From: Actinomycetospora endophytica
GTDB taxonomy: Bacteria > Actinomycetota > Actinomycetes > Mycobacteriales > Pseudonocardiaceae
Length of the DNA stretch: 64,000 nucleotides
NCBI RefSeq assembly: GCF_021026375.1
Contig: NZ_JAJNDB010000001.1
Coordinates: 1,798,001-1,862,000 of the forward strand
Direction of reading: 5' to 3'
Part shown: one piece after another, positions 33,225 through 41,512 of the stretch
Layout of the letters: every line of letters begins with the position of its first letter
Numbering within the stretch: the first letter of the stretch is position 1
Program-made: the position numbers and the translations under genes
Notes under the pieces: model-generated
Seen by the model: only the letters and a program-made list of their open reading frames with translations
The model's database searches: none
Told to the model about the DNA's origin: nothing

Positions 33225-33400
33225 TCCGGGTCGCCGTCGGCGTGCTCATCGGCGTGCCGATCGGCTGGTTGCTCTCCGAGGTCGGGCGGGGCTGGAAGGC
33301 AGGCTCAGCCGAGGTGCCTGACGGCCCGCCCTTTGCAGGCGACCTGGTCGGCGTCCCACGTCAGCCCGGCGAGCCCGACTGGCTGTTCACCGAGGAGTAG
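33221..33400 (+). CDS. Small membrane protein (59 residues)
   Basis: TTG 33221 overlaps the preceding TGA. It opens with a transmembrane helix (IRVAVGVLIGVPIGWLLSEV) and continues with a polar Pro/Gly-rich tail ending DWLFTEE. The function is unknown. It is followed by the basic-protein gene 15 bp later. Confidence 0.5.
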   Translation: MIRVAVGVLIGVPIGWLLSEVGRGWKAGSAEVPDGPPFAGDLVGVPRQPGEPDWLFTEE

Positions 33401-33415
33401 TCCCGGGAGGCGGTC

Positions 33416-34081
33416 GTGGCTTCTCGTCGTGGTCGCTCCCACCCGCACCGCGGGCACAAGGGCCCGCACCCCGGGGCGCGCGGTAAGCCGCACCCGCACA
33501 AGGGCTCGCACGTGCCCCACCCGGGCGCCCGAGGCCCACACCCGCGCCACGAGAGCCCGGCTCAGGCCGCTGCGGCCCGGGCCAGCCTGACCAAGGCCCG
33601 TGCCGCACACCCCAAGGGCCAGCAGACCTCCGCACAGCTCGCCGCTGAGCGCTCGAACCTGGTGAAGGCCCGAGCCGCTCGCAAGGCGAAGGGACTGCAC
33701 ACCGCCCGGAAGGCGAGTCAGCGCGGCCCGACGGCGCGTCGGGCGCGGACCACCGCCCACCGAGCCCGCCCGGCGACGCACCGGCACGCGGTCACGCATC
33801 GCAGCGTGACCCACCGCAAGGCCGCCCACACCACCGCGACCCGGCGGATGGCCATCCACAAGCGCGCCAGCATCCCGGTGAAGCCGAAGCACTACGGCGG
33901 CCACACCGGCATCACCCGGCATCACTACAACCGCCACGGCCTGGAGAAGGCCGCGCACCGCATCGCCGGGCACCGCAGGCCGATCCGTCCGCGCCGCCGC
34001 CGCTACGTCTGGACGGTGCCCGCCGGACGGCGTCATGGCTGGAACTGGACCAAGCAGCGCAAGCCCAGGAATCAATGGTGA
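33416..34081 (+). CDS. Highly basic His/Arg-rich protein
   Basis: A 221-residue protein with almost no acidic residues. The N-terminal third has repeated HPH/GPHPGARG units, the centre two similar helices (AAAARASLTKARAAHPKGQ and LAAERSNLVKARAARKAKGL), and the C-terminus RRR-H clusters (IRPRRRRYVWTVPAGRRHGW). GGGAGG lies 5 nt before GTG 33416. The composition resembles histone-H1-like or protamine-like DNA-condensing proteins. In the head module it may be packaged with or bind the phage genome. This is inference from composition only. Confidence 0.65.
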   Translation: MASRRGRSHPHRGHKGPHPGARGKPHPHKGSHVPHPGARGPHPRHESPAQAAAARASLTKARAAHPKGQQTSAQLAAERSNLVKARAARKAKGLHTARKASQRGPTARRARTTAHRARPATHRHAVTHRSVTHRKAAHTTATRRMAIHKRASIPVKPKHYGGHTGITRHHYNRHGLEKAAHRIAGHRRPIRPRRRRYVWTVPAGRRHGWNWTKQRKPRNQW

Positions 34082-34091
34082 GGAGGTGGCC

Positions 34092-35729
34092 GTGGGCTCC
34101 ATCGGAACCATCGACGCGACATTCCTCGCCCCGGGCATCAGCCACAACAACCGCGAGTACACCCCGGACCTGATCGGCAAGGCCGGGCAGCGCCTCATCG
34201 AGCGGCTGGCCGATCCCGGTGGCCTGCCGGTCACCGTGCTCACCCATCACGGCGCCGGAGACGACTCCGCCCAGATCGCGGGGCGCATCGCCACCGCGGC
34301 GCTCGACGAGAACGGCGTGCTCTCCGGCTCCGTGATCCTGGCCGACACCGTGGCCGGTCGCGACATGCTCGCGCTGACCACGCCGGATGAGTCCGGACGC
34401 CGGTTCCTCGACTCGATGTCGATCCGCGGCTACTGGCTCGGCGACGTACGCACCGAGGACCGCGAGGGCCGCACGGTGATGACCGGCGACGACCTGGAGA
34501 TCGACGGCGTGGACTTCACCGCCACGCCCGGGGTCGACGCCGCCCGCCTCGCGCAGGCCCGCCGGGACGCCGAGGAAGCCCGCGGCACCGGTCGCACTCC
34601 CCTCTACGAGTCGATCGGACATGCCGTGGTGCACGAGGCCAGCGATCCCCAGAAGCCGCACGGCGACGTCACCTACGCCGACCCGGGCTATCAGGACGAC
34701 GGGAAGAAGCGGTATCCGCTCGACACCAAGGGCCACACCCGCTCGGCCTGGGCCTACGTCTCGATGCCGAAGAACGCGGCCAAGTACTCGTCGTCGCAGC
34801 TCTCCTCGGTGAAGTCGAAGATCAAGGCCGCGGCCAAGAAGTTCGGGATCAAGCTGGCCAGCGAGACGAAGCTGGCCGAGGCCTGCGGCCAGCTCGATGA
34901 GCTCACCGAGGCCTACATGGCGATCTCGGCGATGAACGGCCCGGCCGACGTCAACGTCAGCGCGTACGGCATCGACAACCTCGACCTGACCGCCGTGGCG
35001 GCGAAGCTCGGGCAGGCCACGTCCGCGGCCCTGCTCACCCTCGACCCGGACCAGGACAACGACATCGACCTGGACGACGCCGAGGGCGAGGTCGACGACA
35101 CCGAGCCCGCGGACGACGACGCGGTGACCTCGATCTGCGCCGACTGCGGCGCCGAGATCCCGAACGACGCCAAGTTCTGCCCCTCCTGCGGGGCCCAGAT
35201 CACCGACGACTCGGACACCGAGTCCGCACGAAAGGGGCCCGACGTGGCCGAGACCGACAGCAGCAGCGACGGCGGGACGACGTTCTCCATGGACGACATC
35301 ACCAAGCTCGCGAACGCCCTGGCCAAGGCCATCAAGGGCGACACCTCCGACGACGCCGACAGCGGCAGCGAGGACTCGCAGGAGTCCGCCGACAAGGGCA
35401 CGCCCGCCACCGAGGCCAAGACCGAGACCGGGGAGACCGACTACGCCGCGCTCGTGGCCGCCGAGGTGGCCAAGGCCAAGGAGGCGATGGCCAAGGAGTT
35501 CGCCCCGGTCATGGCGAAGGCCCTGGCCGAGCAGCGCGACGCCATCCGCGACGAGCTGGTCTCCAGCGGCGGGTCGCCCAACCGCGCCGGAATGATCGAG
35601 TCGCTGCGCAAGGAGGGCGGCATGGGCGACCAGACGCCCATCCACCAGCTGCCCGCCCAGGAGCAGGACAAGCGCCGCGCCGAGCTGTGGGCCACGGCCC
35701 TCGACCTCGGCGGCGTCCAGCGCATCTGA
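34092..35729 (+). CDS. Prohead protease fused to zinc ribbon and scaffold
   Basis: A 545-residue capsid-maturation protein. Residues 1-170 are protease-like, with LTHHGAGDDSAQIAGRI (His) and the Ser in RFLDSMSIRGYW. A DUF6582-type unit (YADPGYQDDGKKRYPLDT, about 195-260) follows. Residues about 349-371 form a zinc ribbon, CADCGAEIP with FCPSCGAQI, inside an acidic linker. The last 150 residues are a scaffold-like coiled coil (VAAEVAKAKEAMAKEFAPVM). GTG 34092 is 5 nt after AGGAGG. It is expected to assemble with and then be cleaved from the capsid shell. A zinc ribbon at this place is unusual. Confidence 0.82.
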   Translation: MGSIGTIDATFLAPGISHNNREYTPDLIGKAGQRLIERLADPGGLPVTVLTHHGAGDDSAQIAGRIATAALDENGVLSGSVILADTVAGRDMLALTTPDESGRRFLDSMSIRGYWLGDVRTEDREGRTVMTGDDLEIDGVDFTATPGVDAARLAQARRDAEEARGTGRTPLYESIGHAVVHEASDPQKPHGDVTYADPGYQDDGKKRYPLDTKGHTRSAWAYVSMPKNAAKYSSSQLSSVKSKIKAAAKKFGIKLASETKLAEACGQLDELTEAYMAISAMNGPADVNVSAYGIDNLDLTAVAAKLGQATSAALLTLDPDQDNDIDLDDAEGEVDDTEPADDDAVTSICADCGAEIPNDAKFCPSCGAQITDDSDTESARKGPDVAETDSSSDGGTTFSMDDITKLANALAKAIKGDTSDDADSGSEDSQESADKGTPATEAKTETGETDYAALVAAEVAKAKEAMAKEFAPVMAKALAEQRDAIRDELVSSGGSPNRAGMIESLRKEGGMGDQTPIHQLPAQEQDKRRAELWATALDLGGVQRI

Positions 35730-35749
35730 GCGACGTCCAGCGGCACGGG

Positions 35750-35759
35750 ACCCCTCTCA
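35750..35759 (+). repeat. Intergenic decamer ACCCCTCTCA, copy 1
   Basis: The first of a set of identical or near-identical intergenic decamers in the late region (also 43505, 55502, inverted at 56693, and 9 of 10 bases at 59018). This copy lies 21 bp after the protease stop codon and before the terminator. Confidence 0.6.
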
Positions 35760-35781
35760 ACGCCCTGCCAACACGCACTCA

Positions 35782-35809
35782 AGCCCCCGGTCCACACCGG
35801 GGGCTTTTT
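35782..35809 (+). terminator. Intrinsic terminator before the capsid gene
   Basis: AGCCCCCGG (35782-35790) pairs with CCGGGGGCT (35797-35805), with a 6-nt loop and a T5 run (35805-35809). This is the most canonical terminator in the prophage. The capsid gene starts 21 bp later, so separate control of capsid expression is likely. Confidence 0.9.
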
Positions 35810-35829
35810 CATGTCCAGAGGAGCTAACC

Positions 35830-37215
35830 GTGGCCGGAATGTCACAGCTGGGTGAGGCCCTGACCGCCGGTCAGGCCGGAGCCCTCGTCCAGAAGCGCAT
35901 CAGCCCGCTGATCGTCGACCTGCAGCGTCGCTTCTCGGTGTTCGTCACCGCGGTGCCGACCGAGTCCTGGGATTCGACGGTCTACAACTTCAACCGGCGC
36001 CTGCAGCGTCCCGGTGGCGGCTTCGTCACCGACGGCGGCGCCGTGCCGATGAGCAACAGCGTGTGGGAGCAGAAGGCCTTCACGCTGCGGAACATGCAGG
36101 CCGTCGGTGCCGTCACCGGCTACGCCCAGGCCGTCACCCGCTCGCTGGTCGGTGACCTGGAGCGCGAGGAGTACGAGGCCACCGCCGAGAGCCTGGTCTG
36201 GGACATCGAGACCGCGCTCGGATGGGGTTGTGCCGGGGCCACCCAGTACGGCCCGGCCCCGCAGTTCGACGGGCTCAACTCGCTCGTCACCCAGTTCGCC
36301 TCGACCTCGCAGCTGCGCCAGAACGCGATCGAGACCTCGGGGGCGAGCTTCGCCCTCACCCATCTCGACCACCTCTACGACCTGGTCCGCACCAACGCGG
36401 CGATGAACATCGGGTCGAACTACATGTTCGTCATGACCCCGACCGCGCAGAGCCGCTTCGAGCAGCTGCTCGTCCCCGAGCAGCGGTTCGTCAACCAGGT
36501 CGAGATCGCGGCCGGGATCATGTGCAACTCGTACAAGGGCGTGCCGATCGTCCCGTCCTCGTTCCTGGGCAACACCTGGGCCGCGAGCATGGGCACCGTC
36601 ACCGGCACCCCGGGCACCACCGGCGGCACGCTGGCCGCGGGCGACTACTACTACGTCGTCGTCCCGATCATGTCCCGCGCCGGTCGCGGCAACCCCTCGA
36701 CCGAGGTCCACGTGACCACCACCGGCACCACCAGCACGGTCTCGCTGGCCTTCACCCCGCCGGTCGGCCCCGAGGGCTCGGTCCCGCTGCACTACGAGGT
36801 CTACCGGGGCTCGTCCACCGGCCAGGAGGTCCTGCTGGGCGTCGTCGACGCCACCCCGCAGGTCCAGGGCGACAACGTCACCCGCATCTACGCCACCGGG
36901 ATCACCGACACGGGCACCACGCTCGTGCCGACCTGGAACTCGGGCAGCCAGGTGCCGACCCAGTACCCGGCCAGCTACCAGAACGGCTCGGGCGCGAAGC
37001 TGCCGGTCGGCGGGGGCGAGGACATCTACCTCATCCCGCGGGACAAGAACATCATGTGCCGCCCGATCGTGCGGGACATCCAGCCGGTGCAGGTGGCCGC
37101 CACGGTCAACCAGCCCGACGCCCGCCCGTTCGCGCTCGTCTCCGACACCACGTTCGCCCTGCGGGCCGAGCGCTACGTCGGCCGCCTGCGCAACGTGGTC
37201 ACGGCGCTGTCCTGA
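35830..37215 (+). CDS. Major capsid protein with inserted Ig/FN3-like domain
   Basis: A 461-residue capsid subunit, probably HK97-fold. The order (after protease/scaffold, before connectors), size and pattern support this: N-arm, long helix ALTHLDHLYDLVRTNAAMNI, P-domain, and a C-terminal strand DIQPVQVAATVNQPDARPF. Residues about 255-365 are different: GTPGTTGGTLAAGDYYYVVV ... GSVPLHYEVYRGSSTGQEVL reads as a beta-sandwich of the FN3/Ig type inserted in the fold, likely displayed on the capsid surface. GTG 35830 follows GAGGAG. The preceding terminator suggests its own promoter. Confidence 0.85.
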   Translation: MAGMSQLGEALTAGQAGALVQKRISPLIVDLQRRFSVFVTAVPTESWDSTVYNFNRRLQRPGGGFVTDGGAVPMSNSVWEQKAFTLRNMQAVGAVTGYAQAVTRSLVGDLEREEYEATAESLVWDIETALGWGCAGATQYGPAPQFDGLNSLVTQFASTSQLRQNAIETSGASFALTHLDHLYDLVRTNAAMNIGSNYMFVMTPTAQSRFEQLLVPEQRFVNQVEIAAGIMCNSYKGVPIVPSSFLGNTWAASMGTVTGTPGTTGGTLAAGDYYYVVVPIMSRAGRGNPSTEVHVTTTGTTSTVSLAFTPPVGPEGSVPLHYEVYRGSSTGQEVLLGVVDATPQVQGDNVTRIYATGITDTGTTLVPTWNSGSQVPTQYPASYQNGSGAKLPVGGGEDIYLIPRDKNIMCRPIVRDIQPVQVAATVNQPDARPFALVSDTTFALRAERYVGRLRNVVTALS

Positions 37216-37276
37216 TCACGCCTCCGGCTTCGGGCCGGATGCCGCGCGCTCGTTGTGGTGGCGGGTCGCGCACGGG

Positions 37277-37318
37277 CCGGAAGCCCACGGATCCCATCGT
37301 CCGTGGGCTTCCGGTTCC
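37277..37318 (+). terminator. Strong terminator after the capsid gene
   Basis: A perfect 15-bp stem: CCGGAAGCCCACGGA (37277-37291) with TCCGTGGGCTTCCGG (37300-37314), 8-nt loop, followed by TTCC. With the terminator at 35782 it brackets the capsid gene as its own unit. Confidence 0.85.
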
Positions 37319-37343
37319 CCGCCGTCGAGGACAGGAGAACGTC

Positions 37344-37595
37344 GTGAAGAACGTGCATCACCCCGTCGGCGGCACCCGCGTGCCGAATCCCGACGGCGGT
37401 TCCTACGAGTGGCCCGAGGGCGGTGGCGAGGTACCGGTCGACGACCACACCGCGCGCGAGCTGGGGCTCATCGAGGGCTTCACCGTCACCGGTGAGGCCG
37501 ACGAGTCGCGGCCCAAGCCCCCGCCGGACCGGGCCGCCGAGAAGACCTCGGACAAGTCCGAGAAGGGCAAGCGCACCGCCTCGGTGCAGGAGTAG
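37344..37595 (+). CDS. Small unknown virion-module protein (83 residues)
   Basis: GTG 37344 with AGGAGAAC upstream. A short folded head (HHPVGGTRVPNPDGGSYEWP, then EVPVDDHTARELGLIEGF) is followed by a charged disordered tail (ESRPKPPPDRAAEKTSDKSE). The head resembles that of the gene at 41144 (HPVDAPDGSWLLPGQTAEWD). It may be a small head or decoration protein. There is no firm assignment. Confidence 0.6.
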   Translation: MKNVHHPVGGTRVPNPDGGSYEWPEGGGEVPVDDHTARELGLIEGFTVTGEADESRPKPPPDRAAEKTSDKSEKGKRTASVQE

Positions 37596-37610
37596 TCGCG
37601 GGGGTGCCAG

Positions 37611-38984
37611 ATGGCCACGCTCGGCGTCTGGAACCTCTCGCCCTACGACCTTTCCGACGGGGCTGGGGTGACCATCTCCTCCGGCTCCGTCGGGGTCCAG
37701 ACCGTCACGCCGTGGCTGACCCGGGCGGTCATGGCGGGCCTGCTGACGATCACCGACGGCAGCCCCGCTCCAGCGCTCGGCCCGGTTGCCGTGCCGCAGA
37801 CCGCGCCGGTCACCTCCACGATCGCGGTCACCACGAGCCCGAACCCGACGGTGGGTGCGGGCCAGCGCCTCCCGGTCGACGCGACCGCGGCGATCGCCAC
37901 CCCGGTGCTGCCTCCGGCCGCGCCCAACGTGGTGGTCGACCTGGTCAAGGTCGACGCCAGCAGCCACAGCGTCATCCCGGTGCCCTACGGCGCCGACACC
38001 ATCCTTCCGGCCACCTACGCCACGCTGAGCGCCCAGGGCGCCGCGGTGCGGCTGTTCGGCACCACCGGCGGCTGGGTCGCGGTGCTGATCGCTCCGATGG
38101 CCACCAACTCGGCCACCCAGGACGCTCGCACCGCGGCGACCCTGACGTCCATCCAGGCCGCGGCCGTGACCCTGGCCGGGGCCCAGAGCGTCACCGGCGA
38201 GAAGACCTTCACCAGCCCGATCCACGGCTCCACGGCCACCCTCTCGGGTTCGCTGTCGGCCGCCTCGGCCAGCCTGACCGGGCTGCTGGGCGCTGGCTCG
38301 GCCTCGATCTCCGGAGCGCTCTCCGCCGGGTCAGCCACCATCGCCGGTGCGTTGGGCGCGCAGAGCGCTTCGGTCACCGGAGCGCTATCGGCTGGTTCGA
38401 TCTCGACCTCGGGCGCAGCCACGGTCGGTTCGCTGTCCTCCACCGGTGTCGTCAGCGCGACGTACGGCTCGTTCAGCAACCTCGTCTCGGCCCCGTTCAT
38501 CGACGCGGGCGCCAGCGGCTTCTACACCACCGCGTCCAGCAGCTTCGGTGCGATGAGCACCGGGCCGATCACCACCACCGGGAGCATCAACGCCAGCGTC
38601 TCGGTCGGCGCGACGCTGAACGTCGTCGCGGGTGGCGACGTGCATGGGACCAACGGCGTCTTCACCGGCACGGTCACCTCGAACGGCACGGTGCTGACCT
38701 CCGACGAGCGCCTCAAGCAGAACTTCACCGACATCGAGCCCGCGGTGCTCGACGAGCTGCTGGCGGCCCCGGTGCGCGAGTGGGAGTTCACCGGTAGCGA
38801 CGAGCGCCGGATCGGACCCACCGCCCAGGCCGTGCCCGCGGTGCTGCGCAGCACCCGGCCCGGCAGCCACTACCTCGGCATCAAGGCAGAGTCCCTGGTC
38901 GGGGCCCTGCTCGCCCTCGCGCAACGCCAGCACGCCCGGCTCACCGACCTCACGGCTCGACTCGACGCTCTGGAGGGCCGATGA
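37611..38984 (+). CDS. Fibre-like protein with C-terminal S74 intramolecular chaperone
   Basis: A 457-residue protein. The N-terminal about 180 residues form an attachment domain. The centre has short Ser/Ala/Gly repeats (LSGSLSAASASLTGLLGAGS and similar) typical of a trimeric beta-helix shaft. The last about 95 residues match the peptidase-S74/ICA chaperone: TSDERLKQNFTDIEP, a GPTAQAVP strand and LVGALLALAQRQHARLTDLT. In that family the chaperone trimerises the shaft and cleaves itself off before the SD of the SDxRLK motif. It sits between capsid and connector genes, an odd place for a tail fibre; a head fibre is possible. Confidence 0.8.
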   Translation: MATLGVWNLSPYDLSDGAGVTISSGSVGVQTVTPWLTRAVMAGLLTITDGSPAPALGPVAVPQTAPVTSTIAVTTSPNPTVGAGQRLPVDATAAIATPVLPPAAPNVVVDLVKVDASSHSVIPVPYGADTILPATYATLSAQGAAVRLFGTTGGWVAVLIAPMATNSATQDARTAATLTSIQAAAVTLAGAQSVTGEKTFTSPIHGSTATLSGSLSAASASLTGLLGAGSASISGALSAGSATIAGALGAQSASVTGALSAGSISTSGAATVGSLSSTGVVSATYGSFSNLVSAPFIDAGASGFYTTASSSFGAMSTGPITTTGSINASVSVGATLNVVAGGDVHGTNGVFTGTVTSNGTVLTSDERLKQNFTDIEPAVLDELLAAPVREWEFTGSDERRIGPTAQAVPAVLRSTRPGSHYLGIKAESLVGALLALAQRQHARLTDLTARLDALEGR

Positions 38985-39670
38985 GCACCCCGATCCCCTG
39001 GGCGTCCCCGTCGTTCATCACCGTCGACGAGTTGCGGGCCGGGGCGTTCTCCGAGGTCGTCGAGTTCTACGCCAACAACCTCGACTACCTCGACGAAGTG
39101 GTCATCACCGCCTCGCAGGACATCGAGGACCGCTGCGACCGGCGCTTCCTGCCGTTCACCGACCTCGTGGAGACCCACACCGCCGAGGGCATCGACCCCG
39201 ACGGGCTGGGCTTCGCCGACTCCGACCTCGGGCCGCTGGGCCTGGAGGGCTCGCTCGCGCTCTCGCAGGCGCGGGCCTACGGCTACCAGGGCCTGGTCCG
39301 GGACGTCTGGCTGCGCCAGCACGCGCCGCGCCGGGTGGATCTGTGGGCCTACACCGCGGTCTCGGTTCGCATCGACCGGCCGTGGGGCGACTTCACCGTG
39401 CTGCCGACCGACGCCTGGACCGGGCCCACGCTCGACACCGGCCACATGCGCTTCCGGATCGGCACGCTGATCCCGCAGGGCTCGGAGATCACGGTGACCT
39501 ACTCCGGCGGCTACGTGAACGGCATGCCGCACACGCTCAAGCAGGCCGCCCGGCTGGAAGCCATCAAGCGGCTGATCCGCGAAGTGGATCCGTCGGCCCG
39601 GCCGAACGAGTCCACCGACGCCCTGGAGGCCGACGTCGTGGAGGCCCTGGCGGGCTACGCGCGCTACTGA
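38981..39670 (+). CDS. Head-tail connector/adaptor
   Basis: A 229-residue protein matching the gp6/DnaT-like head-completion group. An N-terminal helix-rich part (ITVDELRAGAFSEVVEFYAN, then DIEDRCDRRFLPF) is followed by a beta region and a final helix used for ring formation (LKQAARLEAIKRLIREVDPS). The ATGA overlap with the S74 gene couples them. It probably sits under the portal. Confidence 0.75.
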   Translation: MSTPIPWASPSFITVDELRAGAFSEVVEFYANNLDYLDEVVITASQDIEDRCDRRFLPFTDLVETHTAEGIDPDGLGFADSDLGPLGLEGSLALSQARAYGYQGLVRDVWLRQHAPRRVDLWAYTAVSVRIDRPWGDFTVLPTDAWTGPTLDTGHMRFRIGTLIPQGSEITVTYSGGYVNGMPHTLKQAARLEAIKRLIREVDPSARPNESTDALEADVVEALAGYARY

Positions 39671-39683
39671 CCTGGCCTCCGAA

Positions 39684-39854
39684 TCAGGAATCCAGGGTCG
39701 CCTTGACCCACTCGCCAGGTGCGTAGAGAGCAACGGTGCGCTCGGCTTGCGGCTGGTTCTGCTGAACCTTGAGCGCTCCGCCGTCGACCTGAATGGCGTT
39801 GGCGTCGGAGAAGTCCTCGCCCTTGGGTGCCATACGCGTAATGACCTTCACCAT
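39684..39854 (-). CDS. Small reverse-strand actinophage protein (56 residues)
   Basis: A 56-residue protein reading MVKVITRMAPKGEDFSDANA, then IQVDGGALKVQQNQPQAERT and VALYAPGEWVKATLDS. Comparable short proteins with a KVITRM.P.G...DA..., VDGGAL..LQN and YAPGEW pattern recur in actinophages on the strand opposite to the late genes. It lies head-on inside the connector/tail-completion operon and needs its own promoter. The function is unknown; I recognise the pattern but know no assay. Confidence 0.65.
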   Translation of the reverse strand: MVKVITRMAPKGEDFSDANAIQVDGGALKVQQNQPQAERTVALYAPGEWVKATLDS

Positions 39855-39893
39855 GTGCCGCGACCTTACGCGGACGGCCTTCTGGAGGCCGCG

Positions 39894-40406
39894 ATGCCCT
39901 TCGAGTCCGCTGTCGTCGTCGAGGGCCAGCAGATCGGCCACGGCTTCGGCGACCTGATCGCCGCGGCCGAGGGCATCGAGACTCTCGCCTGGCCCGCCAT
40001 CGTCGAGGACTTCCACGCCATGGAGGAGCGCCGGTTCGAGGCCGAGGGTCCCGGCTGGTCGCCGGACTCTCCGGCCACCGCCTCCATCAAGTCCTCCCGC
40101 GGCATCCCGTCGAGCGGCAGGGTGCTGGAGGGCACCGGCGAGCTGCGCCGGGCGCTGACCAGTTCCCACGCGCCGGGCTCGAAGGTCGACATGAGCCCCG
40201 AGGAGCTGTTCGTCGGCACCGACCTGCCCTACGCCACCTACCACCAGCAGGGCGCGCAGATCGAGGTGTTCGGCCGCGGCCACGCCACGCTCCCCGCCCG
40301 GCCGCTGGTGGTGGTCACCGAGGAAGACGTCCTGCGCTGGACGCGCATCGTGCAGGCCGCTCTGCGGGTCGGCCCCGGCAACGCGAAGTCGGTGATCCTG
40401 GAGTGA
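39894..40406 (+). CDS. Virion morphogenesis / tail-completion protein (gpG-like)
   Basis: A 170-residue protein of the phage virion morphogenesis family: a helical N-terminus (AWPAIVEDFHAMEERRFEAE), a loop with SRGIPSSGRVLEGTGELRRA and a beta C-terminus (YATYHQQGAQIEVFGRGHAT, LPARPLVVVTEED). ATG 39894 has GGAGG 5 nt upstream. It acts in joining head and tail. The end overlaps the next GTG (GTGA). Confidence 0.78.
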   Translation: MPFESAVVVEGQQIGHGFGDLIAAAEGIETLAWPAIVEDFHAMEERRFEAEGPGWSPDSPATASIKSSRGIPSSGRVLEGTGELRRALTSSHAPGSKVDMSPEELFVGTDLPYATYHQQGAQIEVFGRGHATLPARPLVVVTEEDVLRWTRIVQAALRVGPGNAKSVILE

Positions 40407-41128
40407 GCCCGAACCTGCCCCCGATGCCGAGCCCCGAGGGCGCCGAGCAGGCCACGCCCGGCGAAGGCCCGCACGCCGCCGGGGCCGCGCCGGGGGAGTT
40501 CCACCCCGAGCCCCGCCCGCTCTCGCCGCGAGGCGGCGGTCTGGGCCCGATGGTGGGCGCGCACAGCGTCCGCGACGCGGTGGAGTCGGTGTTCACCCGC
40601 CGGATCCCGAGCTACGTCGCCGAGGCCCGGCGGCGTCACCCTGAGATCACCAACCCGCCGTTGGCGGACTGGCACGACTGGGTCAACCAGCCCGGCGTCG
40701 GCCCGGTGAACCCGGGCAACGCCCCGCGGTTCGTCATCTTCGTGCCCGGCACGCTCTCGGTCCGGCGCAAGGGCGACGGCAGCCACGCGGTCGACTGGAT
40801 GACCCAGGTCCAGATGTGGCTGTGGGGCTCGAACTGGCGCAGCGTCGACGACCGGCTGGGCCTCTACCTGGCCTCGGCGCGGATGTGCCTGCTGCAGAAC
40901 CCGTCGCTGGACGGCTTCGCGCGCTCGGTCACCTGGCGCGGCGAGACGATCTCGCCGGTCGCCCCGAACCAGGCCACCGGCAACCACACCTGGGGCCAGG
41001 CCCGCCTCGAAGTCGCGATCCACGTCGATCCGGTCGTCAGCGCGTTCGCCGGGCCCGCTCCGCTCGACCCCGACACGCCCCCGCCGGACCCCACCGCGAT
41101 CACCGGGGCCGAGATCACCCTCACCTAG
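40403..41128 (+). CDS. Putative tail terminator / neck protein
   Basis: A 241-residue protein: a disordered Pro-rich leader of about 45 residues, a helix (VRDAVESVFTRRIPSYVAEA) and a beta-rich domain with FVIFVPGTLSVRRK and VQMWLWGSNWRSVDD, ending in Pro/Asp-rich sequence. Order between gpG-like and sheath suggests the tail terminator ring protein. There is no direct motif, so this is positional inference. Confidence 0.6.
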   Translation: MSPNLPPMPSPEGAEQATPGEGPHAAGAAPGEFHPEPRPLSPRGGGLGPMVGAHSVRDAVESVFTRRIPSYVAEARRRHPEITNPPLADWHDWVNQPGVGPVNPGNAPRFVIFVPGTLSVRRKGDGSHAVDWMTQVQMWLWGSNWRSVDDRLGLYLASARMCLLQNPSLDGFARSVTWRGETISPVAPNQATGNHTWGQARLEVAIHVDPVVSAFAGPAPLDPDTPPPDPTAITGAEITLT

Positions 41129-41143
41129 GAAGAGGTCGCGCTC

Positions 41144-41512
41144 ATGCACGTGCGCAACATCGCCAGCCACCCGGTCGACGCCCCCGACGGCTCGTGGCTG
41201 CTGCCCGGTCAGACCGCCGAGTGGGATGACGAGGACTTCGCCAGCCAGATGGTCGAGGCGAAGCTCGTCGAGGACGTCGACCAGGCCCCGAGTGGCTCGT
41301 CCGGAGGCTCCAACACGGCCTCCAACGACTCATCGACTACTTCGACGCCGAGTTCTGGAGTCCAGAACGGCTCCAACACGCCGTCGAGCCCCTCCAGCAC
41401 GCCCGCGGCGCCCTCGCCCGGCCCGGTGACCCCCTCGCAGCCCTCAGCGGCCCCGTCCGCAACGAACGACTCGGCCCCTGCGGCCCCGACGAGTGAGGAC
41501 ACGACCTCATGA
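41144..41512 (+). CDS. Small protein with Ser/Pro-rich tail, upstream of sheath
   Basis: A 122-residue protein. The first about 45 residues (VRNIASHPVDAPDGSWLLPG, then TAEWDDEDFASQMVEAKLVE) look like a compact fold related to the gene at 37344. The remaining 75 residues are Ser/Thr/Pro/Ala low complexity. GGAAGAGG precedes ATG 41144. Its stop overlaps the sheath ATG. The role is unknown. Confidence 0.6.
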   Translation: MHVRNIASHPVDAPDGSWLLPGQTAEWDDEDFASQMVEAKLVEDVDQAPSGSSGGSNTASNDSSTTSTPSSGVQNGSNTPSSPSSTPAAPSPGPVTPSQPSAAPSATNDSAPAAPTSEDTTS

